From an uncultured Luteimonas sp. (lineage in GTDB: Bacteria; Pseudomonadota; Gammaproteobacteria; Xanthomonadales; Xanthomonadaceae), in NCBI GenBank assembly GCA_938008415.1, contig CALLKI010000054.1, positions 62,001 through 126,000 on the forward strand: a DNA stretch of 64,000 nt. Reading direction: 5' to 3'. Positions 1 through 8,906 of this stretch are shown piece after piece; positions within the stretch are counted from its first letter, which is position 1, and every line of letters starts with the position of its first letter. The translations under genes and the position numbers were made by a program. The notes beneath the pieces were generated by a model. It saw only the letters and a list, made by a program, of their open reading frames with translations, was not told the origin of the DNA and did not search any database.

Positions 1-801
1 CTCGAACCCGGTGCCTTCCACCAGCGGCCGCCGGTCCATGTTCGCGCTGCGCCAGTATTCGCTCGCCGGAAGGTCGCTGCGATGGGTCCAGCCGCCGAGC
101 ACGGTCACGCGGGTGCGGCCGTCGTTGAACCACTTGCCGGCCTTGAAATTGATGTTGCCCTGGCGCAGGTCCACGTTCTCGGACCCGCCGTACTGTGCCT
201 GCACCTGCAGGCCCTGGAAATGGGTGTCCATGACCACGTTGACCACGCCGGCCACCGCGTCCGAGCCGTACAGCGCGGAGGCGCCGCCAAGCAGGGTCTC
301 GACGCGCTTCGTGCCGAACAGCGGGATCGCGTTCATGTTGGCGGTCTGGCGCGGCACGAGCAGTTCGGTCTGCGTGCCCGGGTGCGGGACCATGCGGCGC
401 CCGTTGACCAGCAGCAGGGTGTTGCCGGTCCCCAGGTTGCGCAGGTTGATCGAGCCGACGTCGCCGCGGGCCGCGTTCAAGTTCGCCGCGGTGTCGGTGT
501 TGTTGAACATCATGTCGCCGACCTGCGGGATCGCCTGCAGCAACTCGTCGCCGGAGATCGCGCCGGTCGCCTCGATCTTCTCCTCGTCCAGCACCACCAC
601 CGGCGAGGGGCCTTCCGTGCGCGTGGTCGCCAGACGGCTGCCGACGACCACCACCGCGTCCAGTTCCCTGGCCCTGGCCTCGGCCGGCTGTTCCGGTGGC
701 GTCGCGCCGGGTTCGGGCTGCTGCTGCGCGAAAGCCATGTTCTGGAGCGCCGCCCCCAGCACCAGGCTGAGCAGCGTCGGCTTGAAAATACGGTGGCGCA
801 T
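1..801 (-). CDS. TonB-dependent receptor, N-terminal part (gene runs off the left edge)
   Basis: This is the first 267 codons of an outer-membrane receptor; the rest lies left of the window. Residues 1-25 form a signal peptide ending in NMAFA. Residues about 48-200 are a typical plug domain: VVVVGSRL near residue 50, the INLRNLG...LLVNGRR stretch at 118-136 and the ALYGSDAVAGVVNVV block at 176-190. Such receptors take up siderophores, peptides or polysaccharide fragments using TonB energy; the substrate cannot be told from the plug. I chose the ATG at 801 because a GAGGGGG ribosome site sits 7 bases before it; an in-frame ATG at 807 is too close to that site. The next gene to the right, on the same strand, is a secreted GGT, so a peptide or glutathione link is possible but unproven. 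Confidence 0.9.
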   Translation of the reverse strand, partial: MRHRIFKPTLLSLVLGAALQNMAFAQQQPEPGATPPEQPAEARARELDAVVVVGSRLATTRTEGPSPVVVLDEEKIEATGAISGDELLQAIPQVGDMMFNNTDTAANLNAARGDVGSINLRNLGTGNTLLLVNGRRMVPHPGTQTELLVPRQTANMNAIPLFGTKRVETLLGGASALYGSDAVAGVVNVVMDTHFQGLQVQAQYGGSENVDLRQGNINFKAGKWFNDGRTRVTVLGGWTHRSDLPASEYWRSANMDRRPLVEGTGFE

Positions 802-855
802 CGTCATTCCCCCTCGTGGCACCTGGTACGGCGACTGTTGCCTCGAAGCCCGAAT

Positions 856-2664
856 TTAGCGGCAGCCCGGCGACGTGAAGCATCGCTTTTTCGCCTCGCC
901 CCATAGCGGCAGGTTATGCCCCGGCTCGGGATCCGCGGCGACGGCCAGCGCGCCCGGTCGCCGCGGATCGGCGGCGCCCTCGACCCGGCCGCCCTCCCCG
1001 GCCAGCAGCGTCTGCGTGCTGCCGATGGTCTGCCCCTGTTCCGGGCGGTGGCCGCGCTCACGCAGCAGGCGCAGCGTGTCGGGACTGAAGCCGCGCTCGA
1101 CCTCGAGCCGCCCTTCCGCGTCCACGCGCTGGTGGATGCGTGGGAACGACGTGGCCTCGGCGATGTTCATCCCGAAATCCACCACGTTGACGATCATCTG
1201 AACCACCGTGCCCGGGATGGTGTTGCCGCCCGGGCTGCCGGTCACCAGCCACGGCCTGCCGTCGCGCAGCAGGATCGTCGGCGACATGCTCGATACCGGG
1301 CGGCTGCCCGGGCGCAGCGAATTCGGCGGCAACGGGCGCCCCTGGCGCATGGCGTCGAGCTGGGCCTGCAGCGAGAAGTTGCCGATCAGGTTGCCCAGCA
1401 GGAATCCCGTGCCCTCGATCATCACCCCGGAGCCGAAGTCCGCGCCGATGGTGTAGGTGTTGCTGACCGCGTTGCCCTCGGCGTCGATCACCGACAGGTG
1501 CGTGGTCTCGCGGCTTTCGCGTGCCCAGGGGTCGCCTGCCGGCACCCCCGCGGCGGGCCGCGCGCGCGTCATCGAGATCCCGCGGGCGCGAGCGGCCGCG
1601 TACTCCTTCGACAGCAGCCCCGCCACCGGCACGTCCACCGCCGCCGGATCGCCGATGTGCGCCTGGCGGTCACGCCATGCGAGCTTGGTGGCCTCGGCCA
1701 GCAGGTGCAGGGCATCGGCGGAACCCGCGCCCATCGCGGCCAGGTCGAACTGCTCGAGGATGTTGAGCGTCAGCGCGACCCCGAGGCCCCCGCCGCTGGA
1801 CGGCGGCATGGTCACCAGCTCGATGCCGCGGTAGCTGCTGCGCAGCGGCTCGCGCTCGATCGCGCGGTACGCCGCCAGGTCCTCCTTGCGCAGCAGGCCG
1901 CCGTGCGCGCGCATGCCGGCGTCGAGCCGCTCGGCGATCGCACCGCGGTAGAACGCATCGGCGCCATGCTCGGCGATCTGCCGCAGCGACCACCCCAGGT
2001 CCTTCTGCACCAGGCGCTCGCCGGCGCGCAGCGCGGTTCCGTCCGGATGCAGGAACACCTTCGCGCCGGCCTCGCTGCGCGCCAGCCGCTCCCTGCCCCA
2101 GTCGAGCGCGAAGGCCTCGTCACGGCTGAGCACGTAGCCTTCCTCGGCCAGGCGGATGGCCGGCTCCAGCAGGCGCTTCCACGGCAGCCGGCCATGGTTG
2201 CGGTGCGCCAGCGCAAGCCCCGCGACCGTGCCCGGCACGCCGGCCGAACGGATGCCCGCGTCATGGCCCTGCAGCCTGCCGTCCGGGCCGACGTAGGCGT
2301 CCAGTGAAGCCAGCGCCGGTGCCATCGAGCGGTAGTCGATCGCAACCGTGCGGTTCTCCTTCGCAAGGTGGACCAGCATGTAGCCGTCGCCGCCGATGTT
2401 GCCCGCGCGCGGCAGGGTGACCGCCATGACGAAGGCCGCCGTCACCGCGGCGTCCACCGCGTTGCCGCCCTCGCGCAGCACCTGCGCCCCGGCCTCGCTG
2501 GCCAGCGCGCTCTGGCTCACCACCATGCCGCCGGCGGCAACCACCGGCTTGTGGATCTGCTCGTAGTTGAGCAACTGCCGCGCCTGCGCGGATGCCGCCG
2601 GCGGGGCCATGAACGCCCCCGCCGCGAGCAGCGCCATGCAGAACCGGAACACGGGATTGCGCAT
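856..2664 (-). CDS. ggt: gamma-glutamyltransferase (periplasmic, first paralogue)
   Basis: Ntn-hydrolase that removes or transfers the gamma-glutamyl group of glutathione and related peptides in the periplasm. The 602-residue product begins with a signal peptide (about residues 1-25, AASAQA end). The large subunit has the GNAVDAAVT and GNIGGDGYM blocks; the self-cleavage site is the E-TTHLSVID stretch, putting the catalytic Thr at about residue 387. The small subunit shows GILL-type oxyanion residues as GFLLGNL and the PGGNTIPG glycine loop. Full length for the family. The ATG at 2664 is preferred over one at 2718 because AGGAGG lies 9 bases upstream and the signal peptide then starts at residue 1. 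It is divergent from the second GGT-like gene across about 230 bp. Confidence 0.93.
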   Translation of the reverse strand: MRNPVFRFCMALLAAGAFMAPPAASAQARQLLNYEQIHKPVVAAGGMVVSQSALASEAGAQVLREGGNAVDAAVTAAFVMAVTLPRAGNIGGDGYMLVHLAKENRTVAIDYRSMAPALASLDAYVGPDGRLQGHDAGIRSAGVPGTVAGLALAHRNHGRLPWKRLLEPAIRLAEEGYVLSRDEAFALDWGRERLARSEAGAKVFLHPDGTALRAGERLVQKDLGWSLRQIAEHGADAFYRGAIAERLDAGMRAHGGLLRKEDLAAYRAIEREPLRSSYRGIELVTMPPSSGGGLGVALTLNILEQFDLAAMGAGSADALHLLAEATKLAWRDRQAHIGDPAAVDVPVAGLLSKEYAAARARGISMTRARPAAGVPAGDPWARESRETTHLSVIDAEGNAVSNTYTIGADFGSGVMIEGTGFLLGNLIGNFSLQAQLDAMRQGRPLPPNSLRPGSRPVSSMSPTILLRDGRPWLVTGSPGGNTIPGTVVQMIVNVVDFGMNIAEATSFPRIHQRVDAEGRLEVERGFSPDTLRLLRERGHRPEQGQTIGSTQTLLAGEGGRVEGAADPRRPGALAVAADPEPGHNLPLWGEAKKRCFTSPGCR

Positions 2665-2893
2665 GCCGCGATGCCTCCTGTCCGAACACACCGCCGCCGT
2701 CCCGCCCGCGGGCGCCATGCCGCGCGCGGCGGTGGCGGCCCGTCAAAACTGCACCAGCGCGCGGCGGCTGTCGCGCTGCTTTTCTGTGGACGGGTATTCC
2801 TTCCGGCTATGGCACGCGCCAGCAAAGCGATGGGCGGCCTCCCCGCGGTGGCGCTAACCTCCTGTTCCGTCGACTCGCACCCGGGTGCTTGCC

Positions 2894-4621
2894 ATGCAGA
2901 CCCGTATTCCGTCCCCGGCGATGCGCGCCATGCGCCACTTCGCAGCGGGCCTGTGCATCGCGCTCCTCGCCGCCTGCGCGACGCGCGCGCCCGTGGCACC
3001 GCAGGCCACGCAGCCACGTCCGGCCGGCTACGTCAGCAGCGCGCATCCGCTCGCCACCGGGGCCGGGCTGGAAGTCCTCCGGCGCGGCGGCAGCGCGATC
3101 GACGCGGCCATCGCCATCCAGGCGATGCTGGGCCTGGTCGAACCGCAGAGTTCGGGCCTGCTCGGCGGCGCGGTCCTGCTCCACTACGACGCGTCCACGC
3201 GGCGCATCGACGCCTACATCGGCCGCGAGCGCGCGCCGGCCGGCGCCTCGCCCGCCATGTTCACCGCGGACGACGGCCGCCCGCTGCCGCGCGCGGAGGC
3301 GATGCTCGGCGGGCGCGCCACCGGCGTGCCCGGCGTGCTGCAGGCGCTGGAAATGGCGCATGCCGACCACGGCCGGCTCCCGTGGGCGGAACTGTTCGGA
3401 CCGGCCATCGCCCGCGCCCGCGAGGGCTTCCGCGTCAGCCCGCGACTGCACCGCCACATCACCGGCGGTTTCCCGCAGGCGCGCGCACCGGACGTGGTGG
3501 CCATGTTCACGGGGCCCGGCGGCTCGCGCCTGCGCGCCGGCGACACCTTCCGCAATCCCGCCTACGCCGACAGCCTGCGCAGGATCGCCGCACACGGCGC
3601 CGGCGCCCTGCGCAGCGGCCCGCTCGCGGACGCACTGGTCGCACGCGTGGCGGAACCGCCGCTCGGCGCGCGGATGACGCACGACGACCTGCGCATGGCG
3701 GTGGCCGAACGCCGCGAACCGCTGTGCCGCCCCCTGCGCGCTTACCGGATCTGCACCGCGCCGCCACCGGCCAGCGGCGTGGGCCTGTTGCAGCTGATGC
3801 TCCTGCTCGACGGCACCGACATCGCCGGCCGCGGACCCGGCGACCCGCGGGCCTGGTTCCTGTTCGCCGAGGCCAGCCGGCTGATGTATGCCGACCGCGA
3901 CCACTACGTCGGCGACCCGGACTTCGTCCAGGTCCCGGTCGAGGGCCTGCTCGACCCGGACTATGTCGCCTCGCGCCGCGCGCTGATCGGCCCGCGCGCC
4001 GCGCCGGGCGCGCCCGCCCCCGGCCGCCCGCCGGGGGCACCCGATACGGGCCGGGACGACACCGGCGAACCCGGCGGCACCAGCCACTTCGTGGTGGTGG
4101 ACGGCGACGGCAACGTGGTCTCGATGACCACCACCATCGAGTCCTTCTTCGGCTCGGGGCGCGTGGTCGGCGGGATGTTCCTCAACAACCAGCTCACCGA
4201 CTTCTCCTGGGGCGCGGACGCGGCCGCGGCCAATGCCATCGCGCCGGGCAAGCGGCCGCGCTCCTCGATGTCGCCGGTGATCGTCACCGACCACGAGGGC
4301 CGCTTCGTCGGCGCGATCGGCTCGCCCGGCGGCAACGCCATCCCCGCCTACGTCGCCAAGACCCTGGTCGGCTGGCTGTACTGGGGCCTGCCGCTGCAGG
4401 ACGCGGTGGCCCTGCCCAACCTCGTCGCGCGCGGCACGCGGTTCAACGGCGAGGCCTCCGCCTTCCCGCAGCAGGTGCGCGAGGGGCTGGCTGCGCTCGG
4501 GGTGGAGGTCGTGCCCGGCGCAGGCGAGGACTCGGGCCTGCACGGCGTCGCGGTCGACGGGCGGGGACGGCTGCAGGGCGCGGCCGACCCGCGCCGGGAG
4601 GGCACGGCATCCGGACCTTAG
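2894..4621 (+). CDS. GGT-family lipoprotein (second paralogue)
   Basis: A second gamma-glutamyltransferase-family Ntn-hydrolase, 575 residues from this start. The N-terminus has a lipobox, ALLAAC, with the lipidated Cys at about residue 28, so it is probably anchored in a membrane rather than free. The family blocks are present: GGSAIDAAIA, an SSGLLGGAV loop, the cleavage-site motif GGTSHFVVVD with Thr at about 396, FLNNQ for the oxyanion hole and SPGGNAIP near the C-terminus. It is clearly divergent from the neighbour at 856-2664, so a different substrate such as another gamma-glutamyl compound or a cephalosporin-type amide is possible. Start uncertain: ATGs at 2885, 2894, 2921 and 2930 all precede the lipobox and none has a good ribosome site. 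Confidence 0.88.
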   Translation: MQTRIPSPAMRAMRHFAAGLCIALLAACATRAPVAPQATQPRPAGYVSSAHPLATGAGLEVLRRGGSAIDAAIAIQAMLGLVEPQSSGLLGGAVLLHYDASTRRIDAYIGRERAPAGASPAMFTADDGRPLPRAEAMLGGRATGVPGVLQALEMAHADHGRLPWAELFGPAIARAREGFRVSPRLHRHITGGFPQARAPDVVAMFTGPGGSRLRAGDTFRNPAYADSLRRIAAHGAGALRSGPLADALVARVAEPPLGARMTHDDLRMAVAERREPLCRPLRAYRICTAPPPASGVGLLQLMLLLDGTDIAGRGPGDPRAWFLFAEASRLMYADRDHYVGDPDFVQVPVEGLLDPDYVASRRALIGPRAAPGAPAPGRPPGAPDTGRDDTGEPGGTSHFVVVDGDGNVVSMTTTIESFFGSGRVVGGMFLNNQLTDFSWGADAAAANAIAPGKRPRSSMSPVIVTDHEGRFVGAIGSPGGNAIPAYVAKTLVGWLYWGLPLQDAVALPNLVARGTRFNGEASAFPQQVREGLAALGVEVVPGAGEDSGLHGVAVDGRGRLQGAADPRREGTASGP

Positions 4622-4687
4622 TCATGCGACAGGCGGGGCCGGCGGAGCGATCATCAGGGCCGCCACCCCCTTCCCGTCCCCACCGCC

Positions 4688-5605
4688 ATGCGCTTCCGCC
4701 AGATCGAGGTCTTCCACGCCGTCTACACCACCGGTTCGATCAGCGCCGCGGCGCGCATGCTGCACGTGTCGCAGCCCTCGGTCAGCAAGGTGCTGCACCA
4801 CACCCAGCAGCAGCTCGGCATGGAACTGTTCCGCCTGGTGCGCGGCCGGCTGGTGGCCACGGAGGAGGCGCACACGCTGTTCGCCGAGGTGTCCGAGGTC
4901 TTCAGCCGCCTGACCTCGCTGCAGAAGACCGTCGCCAACCTGCGCAACCTGGCCGGCGGCCGCATCCGCCTGGCGGTGGTGCCCTCGCTCGGGCTGCACG
5001 TCGCGCCGCTGGCGATCGCGCGTTTCCGCGCGCGCCACCCGGACGTCACCTTCGACGTGCAGACGCTGCACCACGACGAACTGTTCAAGGCGCTCTACGA
5101 GCGCAGCTGCGACATCGCCATCGCCTACGACCCGCCCGCCCACCCGCGGATGGTGCGCCGCGACGTCGACTCCGGCGAGCTGGTGCTGGTCTGCCGGAAG
5201 GAGATGCTGCCGGACGCCGGTGAACGGGTGCCGCTGCAGGTCCTGCACGGCCGCGACCTGGTCGGCCTGACCACGGGCGGCCCGGTTGGCGAGCTGCTCA
5301 ACCGCGAGCTGCAGCGCCACGGCGTGGTGGTGAACGAGGTCGTCTCCAACCAGACCTTCTACATCGCCGCGGAACTGGCGAGGCACGGCGTGGGCATGGC
5401 GGTGGTGGACGAATTCACCGCGCGCGCGGGCGGCGACCCGTCCACCGTGTTCCGCCCGTTCTCGCCCTCGCTGCGCTTCAGGGTGCAGTGCGTGCACCTG
5501 GAGGACCGGCCGCCGTCCGAAGCCGCGCGCCGCTTCCTGACCGTGTTCGCGAAGACGATCCGCGAGACCCGCGCGGCGGCATCCGGGACGGCCCCGCGGC
5601 GATAG
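4688..5605 (+). CDS. LysR-family transcriptional regulator
   Basis: 305-residue LysR-type regulator. Residues 1-60 are the winged helix-turn-helix (FRQIEVFHAVYTTGSIS, then SQPSVSKVLHH as the recognition region); residues about 90-295 are the periplasmic-binding-like effector domain starting GRIRLAVVPSLG. The effector domain resembles that of regulators of amino-acid catabolism, but I cannot name the ligand. It follows the second GGT gene by 66 bases on the same strand, so it may control the GGT genes or be read through from them. It ends tail-to-tail with rsgA. Confidence 0.9.
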   Translation: MRFRQIEVFHAVYTTGSISAAARMLHVSQPSVSKVLHHTQQQLGMELFRLVRGRLVATEEAHTLFAEVSEVFSRLTSLQKTVANLRNLAGGRIRLAVVPSLGLHVAPLAIARFRARHPDVTFDVQTLHHDELFKALYERSCDIAIAYDPPAHPRMVRRDVDSGELVLVCRKEMLPDAGERVPLQVLHGRDLVGLTTGGPVGELLNRELQRHGVVVNEVVSNQTFYIAAELARHGVGMAVVDEFTARAGGDPSTVFRPFSPSLRFRVQCVHLEDRPPSEAARRFLTVFAKTIRETRAAASGTAPRR

Positions 5606-5677
5606 TCCCGTCAACGGGATCAGGCCATGCCGCTTCGCATTCCACCCACGCGGCCGCCGGATCCCGAAGACCCGCCT

Positions 5678-6772
5678 TCAGCGCCCGCCGCGCCTGCCGC
5701 GTGGCAGGCGGGGCGGCCGGGCGCCGGGCCTGCCGGCCAGGCGCGCGGCGAGCTGGCCGGAGGCTTCCACCACCTCCTCGCGCAGCTTGAGGTAGTTGCG
5801 GAAGCGGCCCTCGTCCAGGGTGCCGTCCTCGAGCGCGGCGCGCACCGCGCAGCCGGGCTCGCTGCCGTGCGCGCAGTCGCGGAACCGGCACTGCGCGGCC
5901 AGCGCCTCGATGTCGGCGAAGCCGTCGCCCAGGTCCTCCTCGCCGGTCGGCTTGAGCTCGCGCATGCCGGGCGTGTCGATCAGGCACGCGCCGGAGGGCA
6001 GCGGGATCAGCGCCCGGTAGGTGGTGGTGTGGCGCCCGCGCGAGTCGCGCTCGCGCACCTCGGCGGTCTTCATCCGCCCGGTGCCGAGCAGGGTGTTGGT
6101 GAGCGTGGACTTGCCCGCGCCGGAACTGCCGACGAGCACCGCGGTCACGCCCGGCTGCAGCCACGGCGACAGCGCGGCGGCCGCGGCGGGGTCGCGGGCA
6201 TCCACCGCCACCACCGGCACGCCCTGCGCGATCACGTCGGCGAGCGCGGCGCGTGCGGCCCCGGGCCCGGCGCCGGGCCGGTCGGCCTTGGTCAGCACCA
6301 CCACCGGCTGCGCGCCGGTGCCCTGCACCAGCAGGAGGTAGCGTTCGATGCGGCGCGGGTTGAAGTCGCCGTCCAGGCCGCAGACCACGAGCACCACGTC
6401 CACGTTGGCGGCGATCAGCTGCTGGCGGTAGTGCTCGCCGGCGGCGGCACGCTTGATCGCGCTGCGACGTGGCAGCAGGGCGACGATCCGGCGGCCGTCC
6501 TCGACCAGCACCCAGTCGCCGACCACGGGGCGGTCCTCCGGCGCCACCCGGCCCTTGCGGTACCCGGTGCGCCGCTGCCACTCGGGCAGGGATTCGGCGG
6601 CGAAGCCGTCGCCGGGCTCCGTGGCCACCACGTAGCCGGTGCGGTGCTGTTCGATCACCCGCGCCGGGTGGGCGCGGGGGTGCGCCTGCATCAGCGCCTC
6701 CCAGCGCGGGTCGGCGATGTCCGCGCGCCAGCCGATGGCCTGCAGCCCGGCAGGCACGGGGTTCAGGGGCAT
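5678..6772 (-). CDS. rsgA: ribosome small subunit-dependent GTPase RsgA
   Basis: Circularly permuted GTPase that helps the last steps of 30S subunit maturation. The 364-residue protein has an N-terminal OB-fold region (about 60-110), the G4-like TKAD at 161-164, the P-loop GSSGAGKS at 215-222 and the G3 DTPG at 266-269, an order unique to this permuted family. The C-terminal zinc knuckle is visible as Cys295, Cys300, His302 and Cys308 in the CRFRDCAHGSEPGC stretch. The N-terminal extension of about 40 residues is typical of the longer subfamily. No operon partner: it is divergent from the aminotransferase at 6925. Confidence 0.95.
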   Translation of the reverse strand: MPLNPVPAGLQAIGWRADIADPRWEALMQAHPRAHPARVIEQHRTGYVVATEPGDGFAAESLPEWQRRTGYRKGRVAPEDRPVVGDWVLVEDGRRIVALLPRRSAIKRAAAGEHYRQQLIAANVDVVLVVCGLDGDFNPRRIERYLLLVQGTGAQPVVVLTKADRPGAGPGAARAALADVIAQGVPVVAVDARDPAAAAALSPWLQPGVTAVLVGSSGAGKSTLTNTLLGTGRMKTAEVRERDSRGRHTTTYRALIPLPSGACLIDTPGMRELKPTGEEDLGDGFADIEALAAQCRFRDCAHGSEPGCAVRAALEDGTLDEGRFRNYLKLREEVVEASGQLAARLAGRPGARPPRLPRGRRGGR

Positions 6773-6924
6773 GCGCGGCGGTGATGGTGGCCCATGCCCG
6801 GGATTCTAGCCCCGCGCCGGCGCGGGCCGCGCACCGGGCCCCATCCGTGCCGGGTGGGGCATTCCCGCCGCATGACGTCATTGATTCGGCTAGCATCCGG
6901 CCTGTCCCTTCCTCCCACGCCGCC

Positions 6925-8187
6925 ATGTCCAGGTCCCTGCCCACCCGCGAACGCCTGTCCGAGGTCCGCTACGAGATCCGCGGCGAGCTGGCCCGGCGCG
7001 CCCGCGAGCTGGAGATGGCGGGCCGCAGGCTGATCAAGCTCAACATCGGCAATCCCGGCGCCTTCGGCTTCCGCGCGCCGGAGCACCTGCAGCGCGCGAT
7101 CGCCGGGCGCATCCACGACACCGACCCGTACACCCACCAGCAGGGCCTGCCCGCGGCGCGCGAGGCGATCGCCGCGCATTACGCCGGCCGCGGCGCGCCG
7201 CAGGCCTCGGCCGACCGCGTGTTCGTGGGCAACGGCGTCAGCGAGCTGATCGACATCACCCTGCGCGCGCTGCTCAACCCGGGCGACGAGGTGCTGGTGC
7301 CCTCGCCCGACTACCCGCTGTGGTCGGCCTCGACCATCCTCAACGACGGCCGCCCGGTGTTCTACCGCTGCCGCGCGGAGGACGGCTTCCTGCCGGACCC
7401 GGACGAGATGGAGGCGCTGGTGTCGCAGCGCACCCGCGCGATCGTGCTGATCAACCCGAACAACCCGACCGGCGCGACCTACCCGCGCGCGCTGCTCGAG
7501 CGCGTGGTCGGCATCGCCGAACGCCACGGCCTGCTGCTGCTGTGCGACGAGATCTACGACGGCATCCTCTACGACGGCGCCGCGTTCGAGCCGCTCGCGC
7601 CGCTGGCCGGCGACGTGCCGTGCGTGTCGTTCGGCGGGCTGTCGAAAGTGCACCGCGCCTGCGGCTGGCGCGTCGGCTGGGCGGTGCTGTCGGGCGACCC
7701 GAAGCGCAGCGCGGAGTTCCGCCACGCGCTGGACCTGCTGTGCGCGCTGCGCCTGTGCGCGAACGTGCCGGGGCAGTTCGCAATCGAGGCCGCGCTCACG
7801 GGCCCCGACACGATCACGCCGCTGTGCCAGCCCGGCGGCCGCCTGTACGAGGCGCGCCGCGCCGTCATCGAGGCCTGCGCGGCGAGCGGCCACCTCACCC
7901 TGCACGCGCCGGAAGGCGCGCTGTACGCCTTCCCGGGTGTCACCGGGCCGGCCGCGGAAGGCTTCGACGACCACGCCTTCGCCCTGGAGATGCTGGAAAC
8001 CGAGGACGTGCTGATCGTCCCCGGCAACAGCTTCAACGTGCCCTACCGCAACCACTTCCGGGTCACCCTGCTGCCGCCGCCGGAGCAGCTGCGCGAGGTG
8101 TTCGCGCGCATCGACCGCGTGCTGACGCGGCGCGCGGAGGCGAACGGCAAGGTGGTGCCGCTGCGCCAGCCGCGGCCGGCGGCGTGA
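6925..8187 (+). CDS. alaA: PLP-dependent alanine aminotransferase, AlaA type
   Basis: Fold-type I aminotransferase of the AlaA (glutamate-pyruvate) group, 420 residues. It matches AlaA through KLNIGNPG at 38-45, YTHQQGLPAAR near 69, the VLINPNNPTGA block at 174-184, DEIYDGILYD around 208-217 and the Schiff-base lysine in SKVHR at Lys241. Arg249 within GWRVGW fits the phosphate-binding arginine. The protein should make alanine from pyruvate and glutamate in the cytoplasm. The start at 6925 leaves about 16 residues before the conserved EVRYEIRG segment, as in E. coli AlaA. It is followed after 15 bases by an SGNH hydrolase gene on the same strand. Confidence 0.9.
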   Translation: MSRSLPTRERLSEVRYEIRGELARRARELEMAGRRLIKLNIGNPGAFGFRAPEHLQRAIAGRIHDTDPYTHQQGLPAAREAIAAHYAGRGAPQASADRVFVGNGVSELIDITLRALLNPGDEVLVPSPDYPLWSASTILNDGRPVFYRCRAEDGFLPDPDEMEALVSQRTRAIVLINPNNPTGATYPRALLERVVGIAERHGLLLLCDEIYDGILYDGAAFEPLAPLAGDVPCVSFGGLSKVHRACGWRVGWAVLSGDPKRSAEFRHALDLLCALRLCANVPGQFAIEAALTGPDTITPLCQPGGRLYEARRAVIEACAASGHLTLHAPEGALYAFPGVTGPAAEGFDDHAFALEMLETEDVLIVPGNSFNVPYRNHFRVTLLPPPEQLREVFARIDRVLTRRAEANGKVVPLRQPRPAA

Positions 8188-8202
8188 CATGGACCGCATG
8201 GC

Positions 8203-8826
8203 ATGAACGGGATCCCGCTCGCCTACCTCGCGCTCGGCGACAGCTACACCATCGGCGAGGGCGTGGCTGAGGACGGGCGCTGGCCGGTGCAGCTGGCGCG
8301 CGCGCTGCGCGACGAGGGTATCGAACTTGCCGACCCGCGGATCATCGCCACCACGGGCTGGACCACGGACGAGCTGGCCGCGGCGATCGACGCCGCCGGG
8401 CCGCTGGGCACGTACGACCTCGTCAGCCTGCTGATCGGCGTGAACAACCAGTACCGCGAGCGTGGCGTGGAGGAATACCGCGGGCAGTTCGAGGCGCTGC
8501 TGCGCCGTGCCATCGGCCTGGCGGGTGGACGCGCGGACCGCGTGCTGGTGCTGTCCATCCCCGACTGGGGCGTGACCCCGTTCGCCGCCGCTTCCGGGCG
8601 CGACCGCGGCGTGATCGCCGCGGAACTGGACGCCTTCAACGCCGCGGCACGCGTCGCCTGCCGCGCGGCGGGCGTGGCCTTCGTGGACATCACCCCGGTC
8701 AGCCGGGCGCGTGGCCACGAGCCGGAGATGCTGGCCGCCGACGGCCTGCATCCCTCGGCCGCGATGTACGCGCTGTGGGCGCAGCTGGCGCTGCCGGTCG
8801 CGCGCGACCTGTTGACGCCACGCTGA
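8203..8826 (+). CDS. SGNH/GDSL-family esterase
   Basis: 207-residue cytoplasmic SGNH hydrolase without a signal peptide. The blocks are complete: GDSY at 12-15 with nucleophile Ser14, an oxyanion Gly in the IIATTGWT region near 47-54, GVNNQYR at 79-85 with Asn82, and DGLHPS with Asp180 and His183. Members cleave ester or thioester bonds of lipids and carbohydrates; the substrate is not evident. The gene lies 15 bases after the aminotransferase and 80 bases before the glutaredoxin fusion on the same strand, so the first two probably form one transcript. Confidence 0.88.
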   Translation: MNGIPLAYLALGDSYTIGEGVAEDGRWPVQLARALRDEGIELADPRIIATTGWTTDELAAAIDAAGPLGTYDLVSLLIGVNNQYRERGVEEYRGQFEALLRRAIGLAGGRADRVLVLSIPDWGVTPFAAASGRDRGVIAAELDAFNAAARVACRAAGVAFVDITPVSRARGHEPEMLAADGLHPSAAMYALWAQLALPVARDLLTPR

Positions 8827-8906
8827 ATCCCGGCGCCGTGCATGGCCCCGGCAGCGGCGCGGGAGTACCATGGCCGGCCCTGTCCGAAAGATTGCCGGAA
8901 CCAGCC

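Noticed and set aside
2368..5223. A 951-codon open frame on the plus strand across the GGT and LysR genes
   Set aside because: Arg/Ala/Pro-rich shadow translation overlapping three recognisable genes; no motif or ribosome site.
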